Origin: an uncultured Gammaproteobacteria bacterium
Lineage (GTDB): Bacteria; Pseudomonadota; Gammaproteobacteria; JAADHQ01
Length of the DNA: 64,000 nt
NCBI GenBank assembly: GCA_947258755.1
Contig: CAMYJO010000011.1
Location: 91,122 to 155,121 of the forward strand
Direction of reading: 5' to 3'
The notes under the pieces are model-generated. The model searched no databases, was not told where the DNA came from, and worked only from the letters and a program-made list of their open reading frames with translations. The position numbers were made by a program, and so were the translations under genes. Position 1 is the stretch's first letter; each line of letters starts with the position of its first letter. This document shows, piece after piece, positions 28,833 through 39,044 of this stretch.

Positions 28833-28952
28833 CGTAATCAGACTCATAGATTCGAGCAGATGTTATTAAGCATGGTTTGAATTTATGGCCGCGAACGACT
28901 AAGGAATGTCTTCAGGGAAATTAACTGGGTTTGTTTTATAAGGATATAGATC

Positions 28953-29264
28953 ATGAATAAACTGGCCATTGTTTGTTTTACTGCCATGCTGTTTTTTTCT
29001 GCTGCACCGTGGGCGGATACTGTTGACATCAATCATGATAATGCCGCCAAGCTGGCGCTGCACCTGAAGGGAATCGGCAAGACTAAAGCCAAGGCCATCA
29101 TTGCCTATCGAAAAAAGCATGGTGCATTCAAAACCATCAATGAACTGCTAAAAGTCAAAGGCATCGGTAAAAAAACCTTGGCTGCGAACCGTAAAAAAAT
29201 AAGTCTCGGGACGACAAAGCAAACATCAGAGCCATATATAATAGAGTTTCCTGCTCAGGATTGA
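28953..29264 (+). CDS. ComEA-like helix-hairpin-helix protein
   Basis: This 103-residue secreted protein has a signal peptide (MNKLAIVCFTAMLFFSAAPWA) followed by a ComEA-type double helix-hairpin-helix domain: DINHDNAAKLALHLKGIG and LLKVKGIGKKT. ComEA family proteins bind double-stranded DNA in the periplasm for uptake; short Gram-negative forms have only this domain. AAGGA precedes the ATG. It has a basic, lysine-rich surface. No other competence gene is adjacent, so a role in DNA uptake is by homology only. Confidence 0.85.
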   Translation: MNKLAIVCFTAMLFFSAAPWADTVDINHDNAAKLALHLKGIGKTKAKAIIAYRKKHGAFKTINELLKVKGIGKKTLAANRKKISLGTTKQTSEPYIIEFPAQD

Positions 29265-29354
29265 ATCTTTCGCCGACTGACGAATGTTCGACAGTGCAAA
29301 ACATGCCGACAGCCGATATAATCTTCGAATTCCCTTTCTAACCGTATCGATACA

Positions 29355-30581
29355 TTGACTAACGAACAAAATCCCATTGCAGCTGATACTACGCAGGATA
29401 TCCTGCAGGCTGCGGACAAGTGTGTGGCCTGTGGTATGTGTTTGCCACATTGCCCTACTTATCAGGTATCGATGCAGGAAGGGGAGTCACCACGCGGTCG
29501 CTTGTCTCTGATTTCAGCCTATTTCAAAGGTGAGCTGCATTTGGATGCTGTGCTACGTCAGCACCTGGATCATTGTCTGCTATGCCGCTCCTGTGAAAAT
29601 ATCTGTCCGGCCCAGGTGCCATTTGCACTGATTATGGATACTGCGCGGGCTAACATCGGCACTCATGCAGGTTCTGATTCGTGGCTAAAGAAAAGATTGC
29701 TCAATTTTGTCAGCCACCGGCAACGGGCCAGGAAGATGGTGGCAGTCGCCAGTCGTATGCGACTGACTAGCTTGACTGGATTATTACCGTTAGGTCGTTT
29801 TCCCGTCATTGGCAGGTATGCAAGAGCAATGCAGGCTGCGCCAACTTGGCAGGACTACTATCCCGCCAAGGGTGAGCAAAAGTTTTCAGTTGGCCTGTTT
29901 CTGGGTTGTGTTGCTGAGTTTTTTGATAGCAAGAGTCTGCAAGATACTATCCAGGTATTAAATCATCTGGGTGTCGGTGTCTATGTGCCAAAAGAGCAGC
30001 AATGTTGTGGCGCGATGCACCTGCATAACGGTAATAAACAGGTTGCGGATAGCTTGTTGCAACAAAATAGTCGCGCATTTGATCACTATGAAATCGATTA
30101 TGTGGTAAGCCTGTCGTCAGCTTGTACGGTCACATTGATCGAGCAGTCTGGGTTTGCAGCAAAGGTGACTGATATCTGTTCTTTACTCGAGGATATTGAA
30201 TGGCACAAGGGCAGGCAGTTGAATGCAATCCATAGTAATGTACTCATGCATTATCCGTGCACCCAAAAAAATGTGCTCAAGAATACGGGTAGTACTGCAG
30301 CGCTAATTTCACGTATTCCCGGTCTGTCAGTCAGTGATTTTAGCTCATCTAGCCACTGTTGTGGTGCGGCGGGTAGCTATGTACTTGATCAGCCAGAATG
30401 GTCTGAAACATTAAAGAAATCGACCGCGCAGGCGATAAAAATACAGCATGGTATTATTGTCAGCAGTAATATCGGCTGTATTTTACAGTTTCGTCATATT
30501 TGCGATGACAATGATGATCTGCAGGTGTTGTTTCCGATCACGCTTGTGGCCAGGTCTTTGGGTATTTCGTTGGCGGTATGA
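29355..30581 (+). CDS. GlcF-like iron-sulfur protein (CCG domain)
   Basis: This protein of about 408 residues has two 4Fe-4S motifs, CVACGMCLPHCP and CLLCRSCENICP, followed by two cysteine-rich CCG domains (QQCCGAMH and SHCCGAAGSY). This layout is that of the glycolate oxidase iron-sulfur subunit GlcF and related oxidoreductase subunits. No FAD subunits (GlcD, GlcE) lie nearby, so its electron partner is unknown. The start is probably the TTG at 29355; no good ribosome site is visible. Confidence 0.82.
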   Translation: MTNEQNPIAADTTQDILQAADKCVACGMCLPHCPTYQVSMQEGESPRGRLSLISAYFKGELHLDAVLRQHLDHCLLCRSCENICPAQVPFALIMDTARANIGTHAGSDSWLKKRLLNFVSHRQRARKMVAVASRMRLTSLTGLLPLGRFPVIGRYARAMQAAPTWQDYYPAKGEQKFSVGLFLGCVAEFFDSKSLQDTIQVLNHLGVGVYVPKEQQCCGAMHLHNGNKQVADSLLQQNSRAFDHYEIDYVVSLSSACTVTLIEQSGFAAKVTDICSLLEDIEWHKGRQLNAIHSNVLMHYPCTQKNVLKNTGSTAALISRIPGLSVSDFSSSSHCCGAAGSYVLDQPEWSETLKKSTAQAIKIQHGIIVSSNIGCILQFRHICDDNDDLQVLFPITLVARSLGISLAV

Positions 30582-30656
30582 TAAGATATTGTCTGTGAAT
30601 GGATCTCATGTCCACTTGCCTATTGCCAATTTAATTTTAAATGTAGAGAAGGAATT

Positions 30657-31534
30657 ATGAAAATCAAGAAGGCTGTGTTTCCCGTTGGGGGATTAGGAAC
30701 TCGATTCTTACCGGCTACCAAGGCTAGTCCGAAAGAGATGTTACCCGTCGTCGATAAACCGTTGATCCAGTATGCGGTCAAAGAAGCTATTGAAGCTGGG
30801 ACGAGATCATATTTGTGACCGGGCGCGGCAAACGCGCTATTGAAGATCACTTTGATGTCTCTCATGAGCTTGAGGTGCAATTGGAAGCCGCAGGAAAATT
30901 TGATTTGCTCGAAGAAGTCCGCGATATTCTGCCCGAACATGTGACTGCTGTTGCTATTCGTCAACCGCGGCCGTTGGGACTCGGACATGCAGTCTACTGC
31001 GCCAAGAAAATCATCGGTGACGAACCATTTGCGGTACTGTTGGCGGATGACATGATTTATGGTGGACGTAATCCGGTCCTGCTACAGATGGTGGACATGT
31101 TTGACAAGGTGCAAAGCAGTATTGTTGCCGTGGAGGAAGTCGATCCATCAGAGACACACAAGTACGGTATTGTCAGCATGACGCCTGTTGATGACCGCTC
31201 GGGTAAAATGGAGGGCATTGTAGAAAAGCCTCTACCAGAACATGCGCCTTCGAATCTGGGTGTTGTCGGACGTTATATCCTGACATCTGAAATATTTGAT
31301 CATCTGGAAAATATTCCAAAAGGTTCTGGCGGAGAAATCCAGCTCACCGACGGTATTGCTGAACTGATGAAAAATCAGGATGTCTACTCTTATGCCTATC
31401 ATGGCAAGCGCTATGACTGTGGCAGCAAGTTAGGTTATCTGGCAGCAACTGTTGAATACGGAATCAACCACAAAGACCTGGGTGATGACTTCAAGGCTTA
31501 TCTAAAGGAATTTGTCGAAAGCCTAGATCAGTAA
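30657..31534 (+). pseudogene. galU: UTP-glucose-1-phosphate uridylyltransferase galU, frameshifted
   Basis: The frame opens at ATG 30657, after AGAAGGA, with the nucleotidyl-transfer signature ([21 protein letters not shown]) and runs to [12 protein letters not shown], then shifts and stops at a TGA near 30818. The second frame resumes in register at the next expected residues, [18 protein letters not shown], and continues to 31534. Relative to the family (AG, one residue, D/N, E) four bases are missing at about 30799-30803, between GCTGG and GACGAG. The rest is intact, with no further stop, so the lesion is recent, or an assembly error. The enzyme would make UDP-glucose, the substrate of Ugd at 35068. 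Confidence 0.85.
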
Positions 31535-31576
31535 AGATTACGTTGGGGCGTCAATGCGTCAGGCAATTTAAGAAAT

Positions 31577-31652
31577 TGGCTCCCCAACCTGGGCTCGAAC
31601 CAGGGACAAACGGATTAACAGTCCGTTGCTCTACCAACTGAGCTATTGGGGA
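31577..31652 (-). tRNA. tRNA-Asn (GTT)
   Basis: The 76-base gene read on the minus strand folds into a cloverleaf. The acceptor stem pairs TCCCCAA with TTGGGGA, and the discriminator is G. The anticodon loop contains GTT (plus-strand AAC at 31617-31619), reading asparagine codons. The T arm has GGTTCGA, and the 3' CCA is encoded (31577-31579). Confidence 0.97.
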
Positions 31653-31668
31653 TCAGTTCAGGGCGCTT

Positions 31669-31697
31669 ATCTTACTGATTGTTCTGGCTATGGTCAA
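31669..31697 (-). promoter_or_regulatory. Promoter of tRNA-Asn
   Basis: On the minus strand TTGACC (plus 31692-31697) and TAAGAT (plus 31669-31674) are 17 bases apart. The -10 box ends 16 bases before the mature tRNA 5' end. Both boxes are near consensus. Confidence 0.65.
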
Positions 31698-31731
31698 TAG
31701 TGAATTACTATTGGGCCGGAACAATTGGGGC

Positions 31732-32916
31732 TCAGGACAGCGCCTTGCTGATTCTGGCAATCGCCTCTTGCAATACCTCAAGACTGGTGGCAAATGATAG
31801 CCGGATATAATTTTCGGCGCCAAAGGCTGAGCCGGGAACAATCGCAACCTCGGCCTCATTCAGTAGGTACTCGGCGAGATCCAGATCGTTATTGACGCCT
31901 TTGGTTCTGGCGATTACCTCACTGACGTCAGGGAAAGCATAGAAAGTGCCATCACCGTGCAGGCAATTAAAGCCCGGGATCTGGTTTAATGCATTGACCA
32001 GATATTCATGCCGTTCTTTGAAAGCAACCATCATGTTATCGATACAGGACTGATCGCCGTCCAGCGCCGCCAGTGCGGCTGCCTGTGATATGGAACATGG
32101 ATTCGAGGTGCTTTGCGATTGAACTTTTTTCATGTTCTTGATCAGCTCGGCGGGGCCGGCCGCATAACCAATGCGCCAGCCGGTCATTGCATAGGCCTTG
32201 GATACGCCATTGAGGACGATGGTACGGTCATACAGGTCCGGGCAGGCCATCAGGATATTGCTAAAGGGCTCATCCATCCACAGGATATGTTCGTACATAT
32301 CATCGGTCGCGATCATGACGTCCGGATAGTGCCTGAGTACCTCTCCAAGCGCCTCCAGCTCCTTGCGGCTATAAGCGACGCCGGTCGGATTGGACGGGCT
32401 ATTGATCACAAACAAGCGCGTGTTTTTGCTAATGGCCTGGTCGAGCTGTTCGGGACTGAGTTTAAAGCCTTGCTGGCTGCCAGCCAGTACAATCACAGGC
32501 GTGGCGTCTGCCAGCAGTACCATATCGGGGTATGAGACCCAATAGGGGGCAGGGATAATGACCTCATCACCGCTATCCAGCATGGCCTGGCAGAGGTTGT
32601 AGAAGCTCTGTTTGCCCCCCGATGAAACCAAAATCTGCTCGGCCTTATAATCGAGCTTATTATCACGGCTGAACTTGTTTATAATGGCTTGTTTGAGGGC
32701 CGGGGTGCCGTCGACTGCCGTGTACCTGGTCTCACCGCGATGGATGGCATCAATAGCTGCGCTTTTGATATGTTCAGGGGTGTCGAAGTCCGGTTCGCCA
32801 ACACCGAGGCCAAGAATATCCTTACCTGCAGCACGTAATTCGGCGGCACGGGCCGTGATGGCCAGTGTTGGTGACGGCTTTACGCGTTTGACGCGTTCTG
32901 ACTGTTTTACGTCCAC
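31732..32916 (-). CDS. Class I aspartate aminotransferase
   Basis: This 394-residue PLP enzyme belongs to the aminotransferase class I subgroup of thermophilic and alphaproteobacterial aspartate aminotransferases rather than E. coli AspC. It has GVGEPDFDTPEH at the N-terminus, NSPSNPTG for the cofactor, and the PLP lysine in GVSKAYAMTGWRIGY. It converts aspartate and 2-oxoglutarate to oxaloacetate and glutamate; close relatives may accept prephenate. It is divergent from uvrB, with 75 bases between starts, and convergent to nothing; tRNA-Asn lies downstream. Confidence 0.92.
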   Translation of the reverse strand: MDVKQSERVKRVKPSPTLAITARAAELRAAGKDILGLGVGEPDFDTPEHIKSAAIDAIHRGETRYTAVDGTPALKQAIINKFSRDNKLDYKAEQILVSSGGKQSFYNLCQAMLDSGDEVIIPAPYWVSYPDMVLLADATPVIVLAGSQQGFKLSPEQLDQAISKNTRLFVINSPSNPTGVAYSRKELEALGEVLRHYPDVMIATDDMYEHILWMDEPFSNILMACPDLYDRTIVLNGVSKAYAMTGWRIGYAAGPAELIKNMKKVQSQSTSNPCSISQAAALAALDGDQSCIDNMMVAFKERHEYLVNALNQIPGFNCLHGDGTFYAFPDVSEVIARTKGVNNDLDLAEYLLNEAEVAIVPGSAFGAENYIRLSFATSLEVLQEAIARISKALS

Positions 32917-32991
32917 TTTGATTCCTTTATTTGAATTAAAGGTGATTACTGAGTGTAATAATACTGTAAACGGTGGTATGACTGAATCCCT

Positions 32992-35016
32992 ATGAGTAAA
33001 AGATTTTCATTAACGACACAATACACACCAGCGGGAGACCAGCCTGGGGCTATCAAGGGCCTCGTGGACGGAATTCGGGACGGTTTATTACACCAGACAC
33101 TGTTGGGTGTGACCGGCTCCGGCAAAACCTTCACAATAGCCAATTGTATCGAGGAATTGCAGCGGCCGACGCTGATTATGGCGCCGAACAAGACCCTGGC
33201 AGCGCAGTTATATGGCGAAATGAAGGACTTTTTCCCTGATAATGCCGTTGAATATTTTGTCTCATATTACGATTATTACCAACCCGAAGCCTATGTAGCT
33301 GCTTCTGACACCTTTATCGAAAAAGACGCTTCCATCAATGAACATATCGAGCAGATGCGCCTGTCTGCGACCAAGGCCCTGTTAGAACGCGAAGATGCCA
33401 TCATTGTCGCCACGGTGTCGGCCATTTATGGTCTCGGTGACCCCAAATCCTACCTCGGGATGATGTTACATCTGGATCGTGGTGATCAAATCGACCAGCG
33501 CAGTGTGCTCAGGCGCCTGGCAGAGTTGCAATACACACGTAACGAAGTAGAGCTGCATCGCGCCACCTATCGCGTACGCGGTGACGTTATTGATGTTTAT
33601 CCGGCGGAATCCGACGGCGAAGCCGTCAGGATTGAATTATTTGATGATGAGGTCGAGAACCTCAGTTATTTTGACCCGCTGACCGGCGAGGTGCTCAGAC
33701 GCGTGCCGCGACTGAGTATTTATCCAAAATCCCACTATGTGACACCGCGACAAACCCTGCTGGATGCCATTGAGTTGATTAAGGTGGAACTGAAACAACG
33801 TCTTGAGCATTTGCGTGATAATAATTTGTTGGTCGAAGCACAACGCCTCGAACAACGTACCCAGTTTGATATTGAAATGATTCTGGAGCTGGGTTATTGC
33901 TCAGGCATCGAGAACTACTCGCGTTATCTGTCCGGTCGTCAGCAAGGTGAGGCTCCGCCAACCTTGTTCGATTATTTGCCTGACAATGCACTGTTGGTGT
34001 TGGATGAAAGTCATGTGACCGTGCCGCAGATTGGTGGCATGTATAAAGGGGATCGCTCGCGTAAGGAAACCCTGGTGCAATATGGATTCAGGTTACCGTC
34101 GGCACTGGATAATCGACCGATGCGATTTGATGAATTTGAAAAGCGTTCACCACAAACGATATACGTGTCGGCCACACCCAGGGCCTATGAACTGGAACAT
34201 TCCTCGAATGTTGTTGAGCAGGTCGTCAGACCGACCGGACTGATCGACCCTGAGGTCGAGGTGCGGCCGGCGACGGCGCAGGTGGATGACGTGTTGTCTG
34301 AAATCCATCAGCGTACCGCTGTCGCCGAGCGTGTTCTTATTACTACATTGACCAAGAAAATGGCCGAAGATCTGACCGACTACCTGAATGAGCACGGTAT
34401 TCGTGTGCGTTACCTGCATTCAGATATCGAGACCGTCGAGCGCGTAGAAATTATCCGTGACCTGCGCCTGGGGGAATTTGATGTGCTGGTGGGTATTAAC
34501 CTGCTACGCGAAGGACTGGATATGCCCGAGGTCTCGCTGGTGGCAATCCTGGATGCCGATAAGGAAGGTTTTCTGCGTTCCGAAGGTTCACTGATCCAGA
34601 CGATCGGACGTGCAGCACGCAACATACATGGAAAAGCCATTCTGTATGCGGATAAGATTACCGGTTCAATGGAGCGCGCCATCGGTGAAACCGAACGCCG
34701 GCGACTGAAGCAGCAGGCCTATAACGAAGAGCACGGCATCACCCCGAAAGGCGTCGAGAAAAAGATTGCCGATGTCATGGAAGGTGCCTATGGTATCTCT
34801 TCGTCGTCAGCAGGACACTATGCCAAAGTGGCCGAAGAGGTTGTACAGTATGCATCGATGTCGCCTAAACAACTGGCCAGGGAAATCCAGACGCTGGAAC
34901 AGCAAATGTACGAGCATGCGCGCAATCTCGAGTTTGAGCAGGCCGCAGTGCTGCGTAACAAGATTCGGGAAATTAAGGAAGAGAACCTGGGTTTTAGTGG
35001 CAACATGGCCGTCTAG
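32992..35016 (+). CDS. uvrB: Excinuclease ABC subunit B
   Basis: This 674-residue damage-verification helicase of nucleotide excision repair has the Walker A motif [10 protein letters not shown] near residue 40, the beta-hairpin [14 protein letters not shown], Walker [10 protein letters not shown], helicase motifs VSATPRAYE and QTIGRAARN, and a C-terminal UVR motif that binds UvrC. I found no convincing LexA box in the 75-base divergent region before it. Adjacency to an aspartate aminotransferase is seen in other gammaproteobacteria. Confidence 0.98.
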   Translation: MSKRFSLTTQYTPAGDQPGAIKGLVDGIRDGLLHQTLLGVTGSGKTFTIANCIEELQRPTLIMAPNKTLAAQLYGEMKDFFPDNAVEYFVSYYDYYQPEAYVAASDTFIEKDASINEHIEQMRLSATKALLEREDAIIVATVSAIYGLGDPKSYLGMMLHLDRGDQIDQRSVLRRLAELQYTRNEVELHRATYRVRGDVIDVYPAESDGEAVRIELFDDEVENLSYFDPLTGEVLRRVPRLSIYPKSHYVTPRQTLLDAIELIKVELKQRLEHLRDNNLLVEAQRLEQRTQFDIEMILELGYCSGIENYSRYLSGRQQGEAPPTLFDYLPDNALLVLDESHVTVPQIGGMYKGDRSRKETLVQYGFRLPSALDNRPMRFDEFEKRSPQTIYVSATPRAYELEHSSNVVEQVVRPTGLIDPEVEVRPATAQVDDVLSEIHQRTAVAERVLITTLTKKMAEDLTDYLNEHGIRVRYLHSDIETVERVEIIRDLRLGEFDVLVGINLLREGLDMPEVSLVAILDADKEGFLRSEGSLIQTIGRAARNIHGKAILYADKITGSMERAIGETERRRLKQQAYNEEHGITPKGVEKKIADVMEGAYGISSSSAGHYAKVAEEVVQYASMSPKQLAREIQTLEQQMYEHARNLEFEQAAVLRNKIREIKEENLGFSGNMAV

Positions 35017-35067
35017 GACGGCATGTTGTCATGCGCACCGATGACTTACCAACCAGCTGGGATGGTT

Positions 35068-36387
35068 TCAACGACCGATGGCGTAATAGGTAAAACCGGC
35101 ATCCTGCATGGTCTTTCTATCATAGATATTGCGTCCATCAAATATGACCTTGCCTTTCATCAGGCTGGATAAGCGCTCAAGGTCGGGTTGCCAGAAATCT
35201 TTCCACTCTGTCATTAACACCACGGCATCGGCATTACTCGCTGCCATGTAGGGATCATCGGTCATGACCAGGTCGGGTCGATCGCCATATAAACCACGGG
35301 TGACGTCCATGGCCACCGGGTCATAGGCCCTGACGGTAGCGCCGGCTTGCCACAATGCCTCTAGTAGTACTCTGCTGGGTGCCTCGCGCATATCGTCGGT
35401 GTTCGGTTTGAACGCCAAGCCCCATACAGCGATGTTGCGGCCACGTAGATTATTGTCGAAATGACGCTGCAGTTTTTCAAACATCAGCATTTTCTGGCGC
35501 TGGTTTACACGCTCGACGCTTTCCAATAAGGTCGGCTGGGCATCGTGCTCATGGGCAGTGTGGATCAGGGCCTTGACATCTTTAGGGAAACAAGAGCCGC
35601 CGTAACCTGCTCCAGCATAGATGAAGTGTGGCCCGATTCGCGGATCAGCGCCTATGCCATAGCGAATATGTTCGATGTCGGCACCAACGCTATCGGCGAT
35701 GGCCGCGAGTTCATTGATGAAGCTGATCTTGGTGGCGAGCATGGCATTAGCTGCGTACTTGGTCAGTTCAGCCGAACGTACGTCCATGGCGATGAGCTTT
35801 TCACGATTGCGATTAAAAGGGGCGTACAAGCTATGGATGCGTTCCAGCGCATGTCCATCATCCGAGCCGACCACAATGCGGTCCGGGCGCATGAAATCAT
35901 TGACTGCAGAACCCTCTTTCAGGAACTCCGGATTGGAGACCACGACGAATTCATGTTGGCAATCGCGCCGTGCCAATTCCTCATTGACCCTGGCCTGGAC
36001 TTTTTCCGCAGTCCCCACCGGTACCGTCGACTTGTTAATAATGATCTTGTATTCGTCCATGTGCGTGCCGATTTCAGTTGCCACTTCCAGCACATGATTG
36101 AGGTCAGCGGAGCCATCTTCGCCAGGGGGGGTGCCGACAGCGATGAACAGGAACTCGCCATGTTCGACACCATCGGTGGGTGATGTGGAAAATTTCAGGC
36201 GGCCATTGTCGATATTCGTTCGTACCATCGGCTCCAGTCCCGGCTCATAGATCGGAATCTCGCCTTGTTTAAGTCGTTCAATCTTATCTTGATCCGGATC
36301 AATGCAGAGCACATCTATGCCGGCTTGCGAAAAACAGGTGCCGGTGACTAGTCCTACATAGCCGGTGCCAAAGATTGTTACTTTCAT
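35068..36387 (-). CDS. ugd: UDP-glucose 6-dehydrogenase
   Basis: This 439-residue NAD enzyme oxidises UDP-glucose to UDP-glucuronate. The Rossmann motif [10 protein letters not shown] is at the N-terminus, the catalytic cysteine lies in [14 protein letters not shown], and the central helix and C-terminal domain end with FDGRNIYDR. The product feeds capsule, lipid A or exopolysaccharide sugars. It is convergent with uvrB. It needs UDP-glucose, but the galU of this window is frameshifted. Confidence 0.96.
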   Translation of the reverse strand: MKVTIFGTGYVGLVTGTCFSQAGIDVLCIDPDQDKIERLKQGEIPIYEPGLEPMVRTNIDNGRLKFSTSPTDGVEHGEFLFIAVGTPPGEDGSADLNHVLEVATEIGTHMDEYKIIINKSTVPVGTAEKVQARVNEELARRDCQHEFVVVSNPEFLKEGSAVNDFMRPDRIVVGSDDGHALERIHSLYAPFNRNREKLIAMDVRSAELTKYAANAMLATKISFINELAAIADSVGADIEHIRYGIGADPRIGPHFIYAGAGYGGSCFPKDVKALIHTAHEHDAQPTLLESVERVNQRQKMLMFEKLQRHFDNNLRGRNIAVWGLAFKPNTDDMREAPSRVLLEALWQAGATVRAYDPVAMDVTRGLYGDRPDLVMTDDPYMAASNADAVVLMTEWKDFWQPDLERLSSLMKGKVIFDGRNIYDRKTMQDAGFTYYAIGR

Positions 36388-36926
36388 AATCCACGCCTTT
36401 ATCAGTTTTATAGCTGAATTTGTATATCTTTTCTATGGAAGGGGATTAATAAGATACGACTATGAATTCATGAGTATAAAAAAGATAGCTTGATGATCAG
36501 GGGGTAAATACTCGTGCTACTCAATATGGATGTCATTACAGTCGGTTGTTTTCTCTTCCGTTCGTGTTAATAAACTAGTCATTGCAGGTCGCTGCGATGC
36601 GCATGCTCATCTATTTTATATGTTCAAGCGAATATATCACTGTCTATTTCTAATTCCAATAGGGCGTTAACCGATGCCCAGTCAGCTGTGGGCAGGTATG
36701 ATAAATGCTGTCATCGAATGAAATAGCAGCATTGAGATGATAGGTGAGCGCATTAGCGTGTTGTTAAAGCCAATGGCTAATGCGGATTTTGCAGCCTGGG
36801 CACTGAAATAGAGCCTGGAAATTTGTGATTTCACGTCAAACCAGCGCCTGTGCACTCTTCAGTGGCCAAAAAGGTAGATTTTTACTTGCATCCTGACGTC
36901 TGATTCCGTATCTTACACAGCTCTTC
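36388..36926. other. Intergenic region between ugd and tRNA-Val
   Basis: This stretch of about 540 bases has no credible gene. It holds the tRNA-Val promoter at its right end and a nine-base inverted repeat, CGCATTAGC (36749-36757) against GCTAATGCG (36776-36784), with an 18-base loop and no T run. The ugd promoter must lie near its left end, but I cannot place it. Nothing else stands out. Confidence 0.6.
36886..36914 (+). promoter_or_regulatory. Promoter of tRNA-Val
   Basis: TTGCAT (36886-36891) and TATCTT (36909-36914) are separated by exactly 17 bases. The -10 box ends 12 bases before the mature tRNA, leaving a short leader for RNase P. It may also drive thrS by read-through. Confidence 0.55.
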
Positions 36927-37000
36927 AGGCGCGTAGCTCAGCTGGTTAGAGCACCACCTTGACATGGTGGGGGTCGGTGGTTCGAGTCCACTCGTGCCTA
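36927..37000 (+). tRNA. tRNA-Val (GAC)
   Basis: This 74-base cloverleaf has acceptor AGGCGCG paired with CGTGCCT (one G-T pair), discriminator A, and anticodon GAC at 36961-36963 in the loop TTGACAT. The T arm has GGTTCGAGTCC. CCA is not encoded. A tRNA-Val just upstream of thrS is also found in pseudomonads. Confidence 0.97.
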
Positions 37001-37028
37001 GCGATCTACCTTCGTGGATCGCCGTTTT
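37001..37028 (+). terminator. Hairpin after tRNA-Val, likely terminator
   Basis: A nine-base-pair stem starts on the base after the tRNA: GCGATCTAC (37001-37009) pairs with GTGGATCGC (37014-37022) around a CTTC loop, followed by a short TTTT at 37025-37028. The T run is short, so read-through into thrS is plausible. It could also only protect the tRNA 3' end. Confidence 0.5.
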
Positions 37029-37035
37029 AATTCCG

Positions 37036-37091
37036 GGGCAGTCTTGCGTATGGACTGTCCTAATAAGCAAGCGGCCTTGCGTACAGGTCGC
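37036..37091 (+). promoter_or_regulatory. thrS translational operator: twin anticodon-arm mimics
   Basis: Two hairpins lie in tandem upstream of thrS. Hairpin 1 has stem GGGCAGTCT (37036-37044) with GGACTGTCC (37052-37060). Hairpin 2 has stem GCGGCCT (37071-37077) with AGGTCGC (37085-37091). Each closes a seven-base loop, TGCGTAT and TGCGTAC, with CGT at loop positions 3-5, exactly where a threonine tRNA carries its CGU anticodon. The ribosome site AGGGG (37101-37105) follows ten bases after hairpin 2. In E. coli, threonyl-tRNA synthetase binds two such arms on its own mRNA and blocks initiation. The same control is inferred here. Confidence 0.75.
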
Positions 37092-37113
37092 CACTGAGAC
37101 AGGGGTTTAGATT

Positions 37114-39042
37114 ATGCCAGTCATTACACTGCCGGATGGCAGCCAACGTACTTTTGCCAATCCAGTTAGTATCGAAGAAATCGCCGCCGACATCGGCCCC
37201 GGTCTGGCCAAGGCCGCATTGGCCGGTAAGATCGATGACCATCTTTATGATACTTCCCATGTCGTCGACCAGGATACCAGTCTGTCAATCATTACCGAAC
37301 GCGATGACGAAGGCCTGGATGTTATTAGGCATTCCACTGCGCATTTGCTGGCTCAAGCGGTCAAGGAGCTGTTTCCAAAGGCCCAGGTCACGATCGGCCC
37401 GGTGATTGAGGATGGTTTCTATTATGATTTTTCCTATGAGGAATCATTTAGCCCGGAAGATCTGGAGGCCATTGAAAAAAAGATGCTGGAATTGACCCGG
37501 CAAAATATTAAGGTCGAACGCAGCGTGATGCCACGGGAACAGGCCATTGAATTTTTCCGTGACATGGGCGAGGAATACAAGGCGGAAATCATCGAAGGCA
37601 TTCCACATGGCCAGGAGCTATCCCTGTATCGCCAGGGAGACTTTATCGACCTGTGTCGTGGCCCGCATGTACCCAGTACCGGTAAGATCAAGGCCTTTAA
37701 GCTGATGAAAATCGCCGGTGCTTACTGGCGGGGTAACTCAGATAATGAAATGCTGCAACGCATCTATGGCACCGCCTGGACCGATAAGAAGGCGCTGAAG
37801 GCCTATTTGAAACGGCTGGAAGAAGCCGAAAAGCGCGATCACCGTCGTCTCGGTAAGCGCATGAACCTGTTCCACACTCAGGAAGAGGCACCGGGCATGG
37901 TGTTCTGGCATCAGCGTGGTTGGGAAATTTACCTGGCAGTACAGGCCTATGTTCGCGATAAGCTCAGGGATCATGATTATCAAGAGATCCATACCCCGCA
38001 GATTGTCGATCGCACGCTTTGGGAGAAATCCGGTCACTGGGAAAAATTCAGTGAGATGATGTTTACCACGCATTCCGAAAATCGCGATTATGCGGTCAAG
38101 CCGATGAACTGTCCCTGTCATGTACAGGTTTTCAACCAGGGCTTGAAAAGTTACCGTGATTTACCTTTACGCATGGCGGAGTTCGGCTCCTGTCACCGTA
38201 ATGAGCCCTCGGGTACGCTGCATGGCCTGATGCGGGTGCGTAATTTTACCCAGGATGATGCGCATATCTTCTGTACCGAAGAACAGATTCAGAGCGAAGT
38301 CGATAAATTCATCGAGCTGGTCTATGAGGTCTACCGTGATTTCGGCTTCGAGGATGTCGCCGTGGCCTTGTCAACCAGACCGGAACAGCGGGTTGGCAGT
38401 GACGAACTATGGACCAAGGCGGAGCACGCCCTGGAGCTGGCCCTGAATAACAAGGGGCTGGACTGGAAATTGCAACCAGGCGAGGGTGCCTTTTATGGTC
38501 CCAAGATCGAGTTTGTGCTGCGTGACTGCCTCGGCCGGGAATGGCAATGTGGCACGATGCAGGTCGATTTCTCGATGCCGGGCCGGCTCGATGCCCAATA
38601 CGTGGCCGAGGGTGGGGATCGGCGCACACCGGTGATGCTGCATCGGGCCATACTCGGCTCACTGGAGCGTTTTATCGGCGTCCTGATCGAGCATTATGAG
38701 GGGAATTTGCCGCTGTGGCTGGCCCCGGTGCAGGCTGTGATCATGAATATTACCGATAAACAGCATGATGCCGTGCAAAATACGCATGAATTCCTGAAAA
38801 ATAAAGGAATTAGGGCCATTTCGGACTTGAGAAATGAGAAAATAGGCTTTAAAATCCGCGAACATACAATAGAACGCATTCCGTACATGTTGGTCATAGG
38901 TGATCGCGAGGCGGAAGTGGGTAACGTTGCCGTGCGCACGCGGAGTGGTGAGGACCTGGGCATTATGTCCCTGGAGGCAGTTGCCGATTTCCTCAATACC
39001 GAGATTGCGAGCCGCGGCTTAACTATTTTAGAGGACGAGTAA
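37114..39042 (+). CDS. thrS: Threonyl-tRNA synthetase
   Basis: This 642-residue class II synthetase has an N-terminal TGS domain (1-62, [14 protein letters not shown]), an editing domain with [11 protein letters not shown], and a catalytic core with motif 2 ([20 protein letters not shown]), zinc ligands including MNCPCHV, motif 3 and a C-terminal anticodon-binding domain. Length equals E. coli ThrRS. The ATG at 37114 has AGGGG eight bases upstream. The anticodon-binding domain is the part that recognises the operator in E. coli. infC starts just after the stop. Confidence 0.98.
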   Translation: MPVITLPDGSQRTFANPVSIEEIAADIGPGLAKAALAGKIDDHLYDTSHVVDQDTSLSIITERDDEGLDVIRHSTAHLLAQAVKELFPKAQVTIGPVIEDGFYYDFSYEESFSPEDLEAIEKKMLELTRQNIKVERSVMPREQAIEFFRDMGEEYKAEIIEGIPHGQELSLYRQGDFIDLCRGPHVPSTGKIKAFKLMKIAGAYWRGNSDNEMLQRIYGTAWTDKKALKAYLKRLEEAEKRDHRRLGKRMNLFHTQEEAPGMVFWHQRGWEIYLAVQAYVRDKLRDHDYQEIHTPQIVDRTLWEKSGHWEKFSEMMFTTHSENRDYAVKPMNCPCHVQVFNQGLKSYRDLPLRMAEFGSCHRNEPSGTLHGLMRVRNFTQDDAHIFCTEEQIQSEVDKFIELVYEVYRDFGFEDVAVALSTRPEQRVGSDELWTKAEHALELALNNKGLDWKLQPGEGAFYGPKIEFVLRDCLGREWQCGTMQVDFSMPGRLDAQYVAEGGDRRTPVMLHRAILGSLERFIGVLIEHYEGNLPLWLAPVQAVIMNITDKQHDAVQNTHEFLKNKGIRAISDLRNEKIGFKIREHTIERIPYMLVIGDREAEVGNVAVRTRSGEDLGIMSLEAVADFLNTEIASRGLTILEDE

Positions 39043-39044
39043 AA

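Noticed and set aside
32917..32991. Possible LexA box in the gap before uvrB
   Set aside because: A TACTGTAAAC word resembles half of an SOS box, but no CTG-N10-CAG palindrome is present.
35545..36183. Open frame of about 212 codons on the plus strand inside ugd
   Set aside because: Ugd on the minus strand has all catalytic motifs; the plus-strand translation has no family features.
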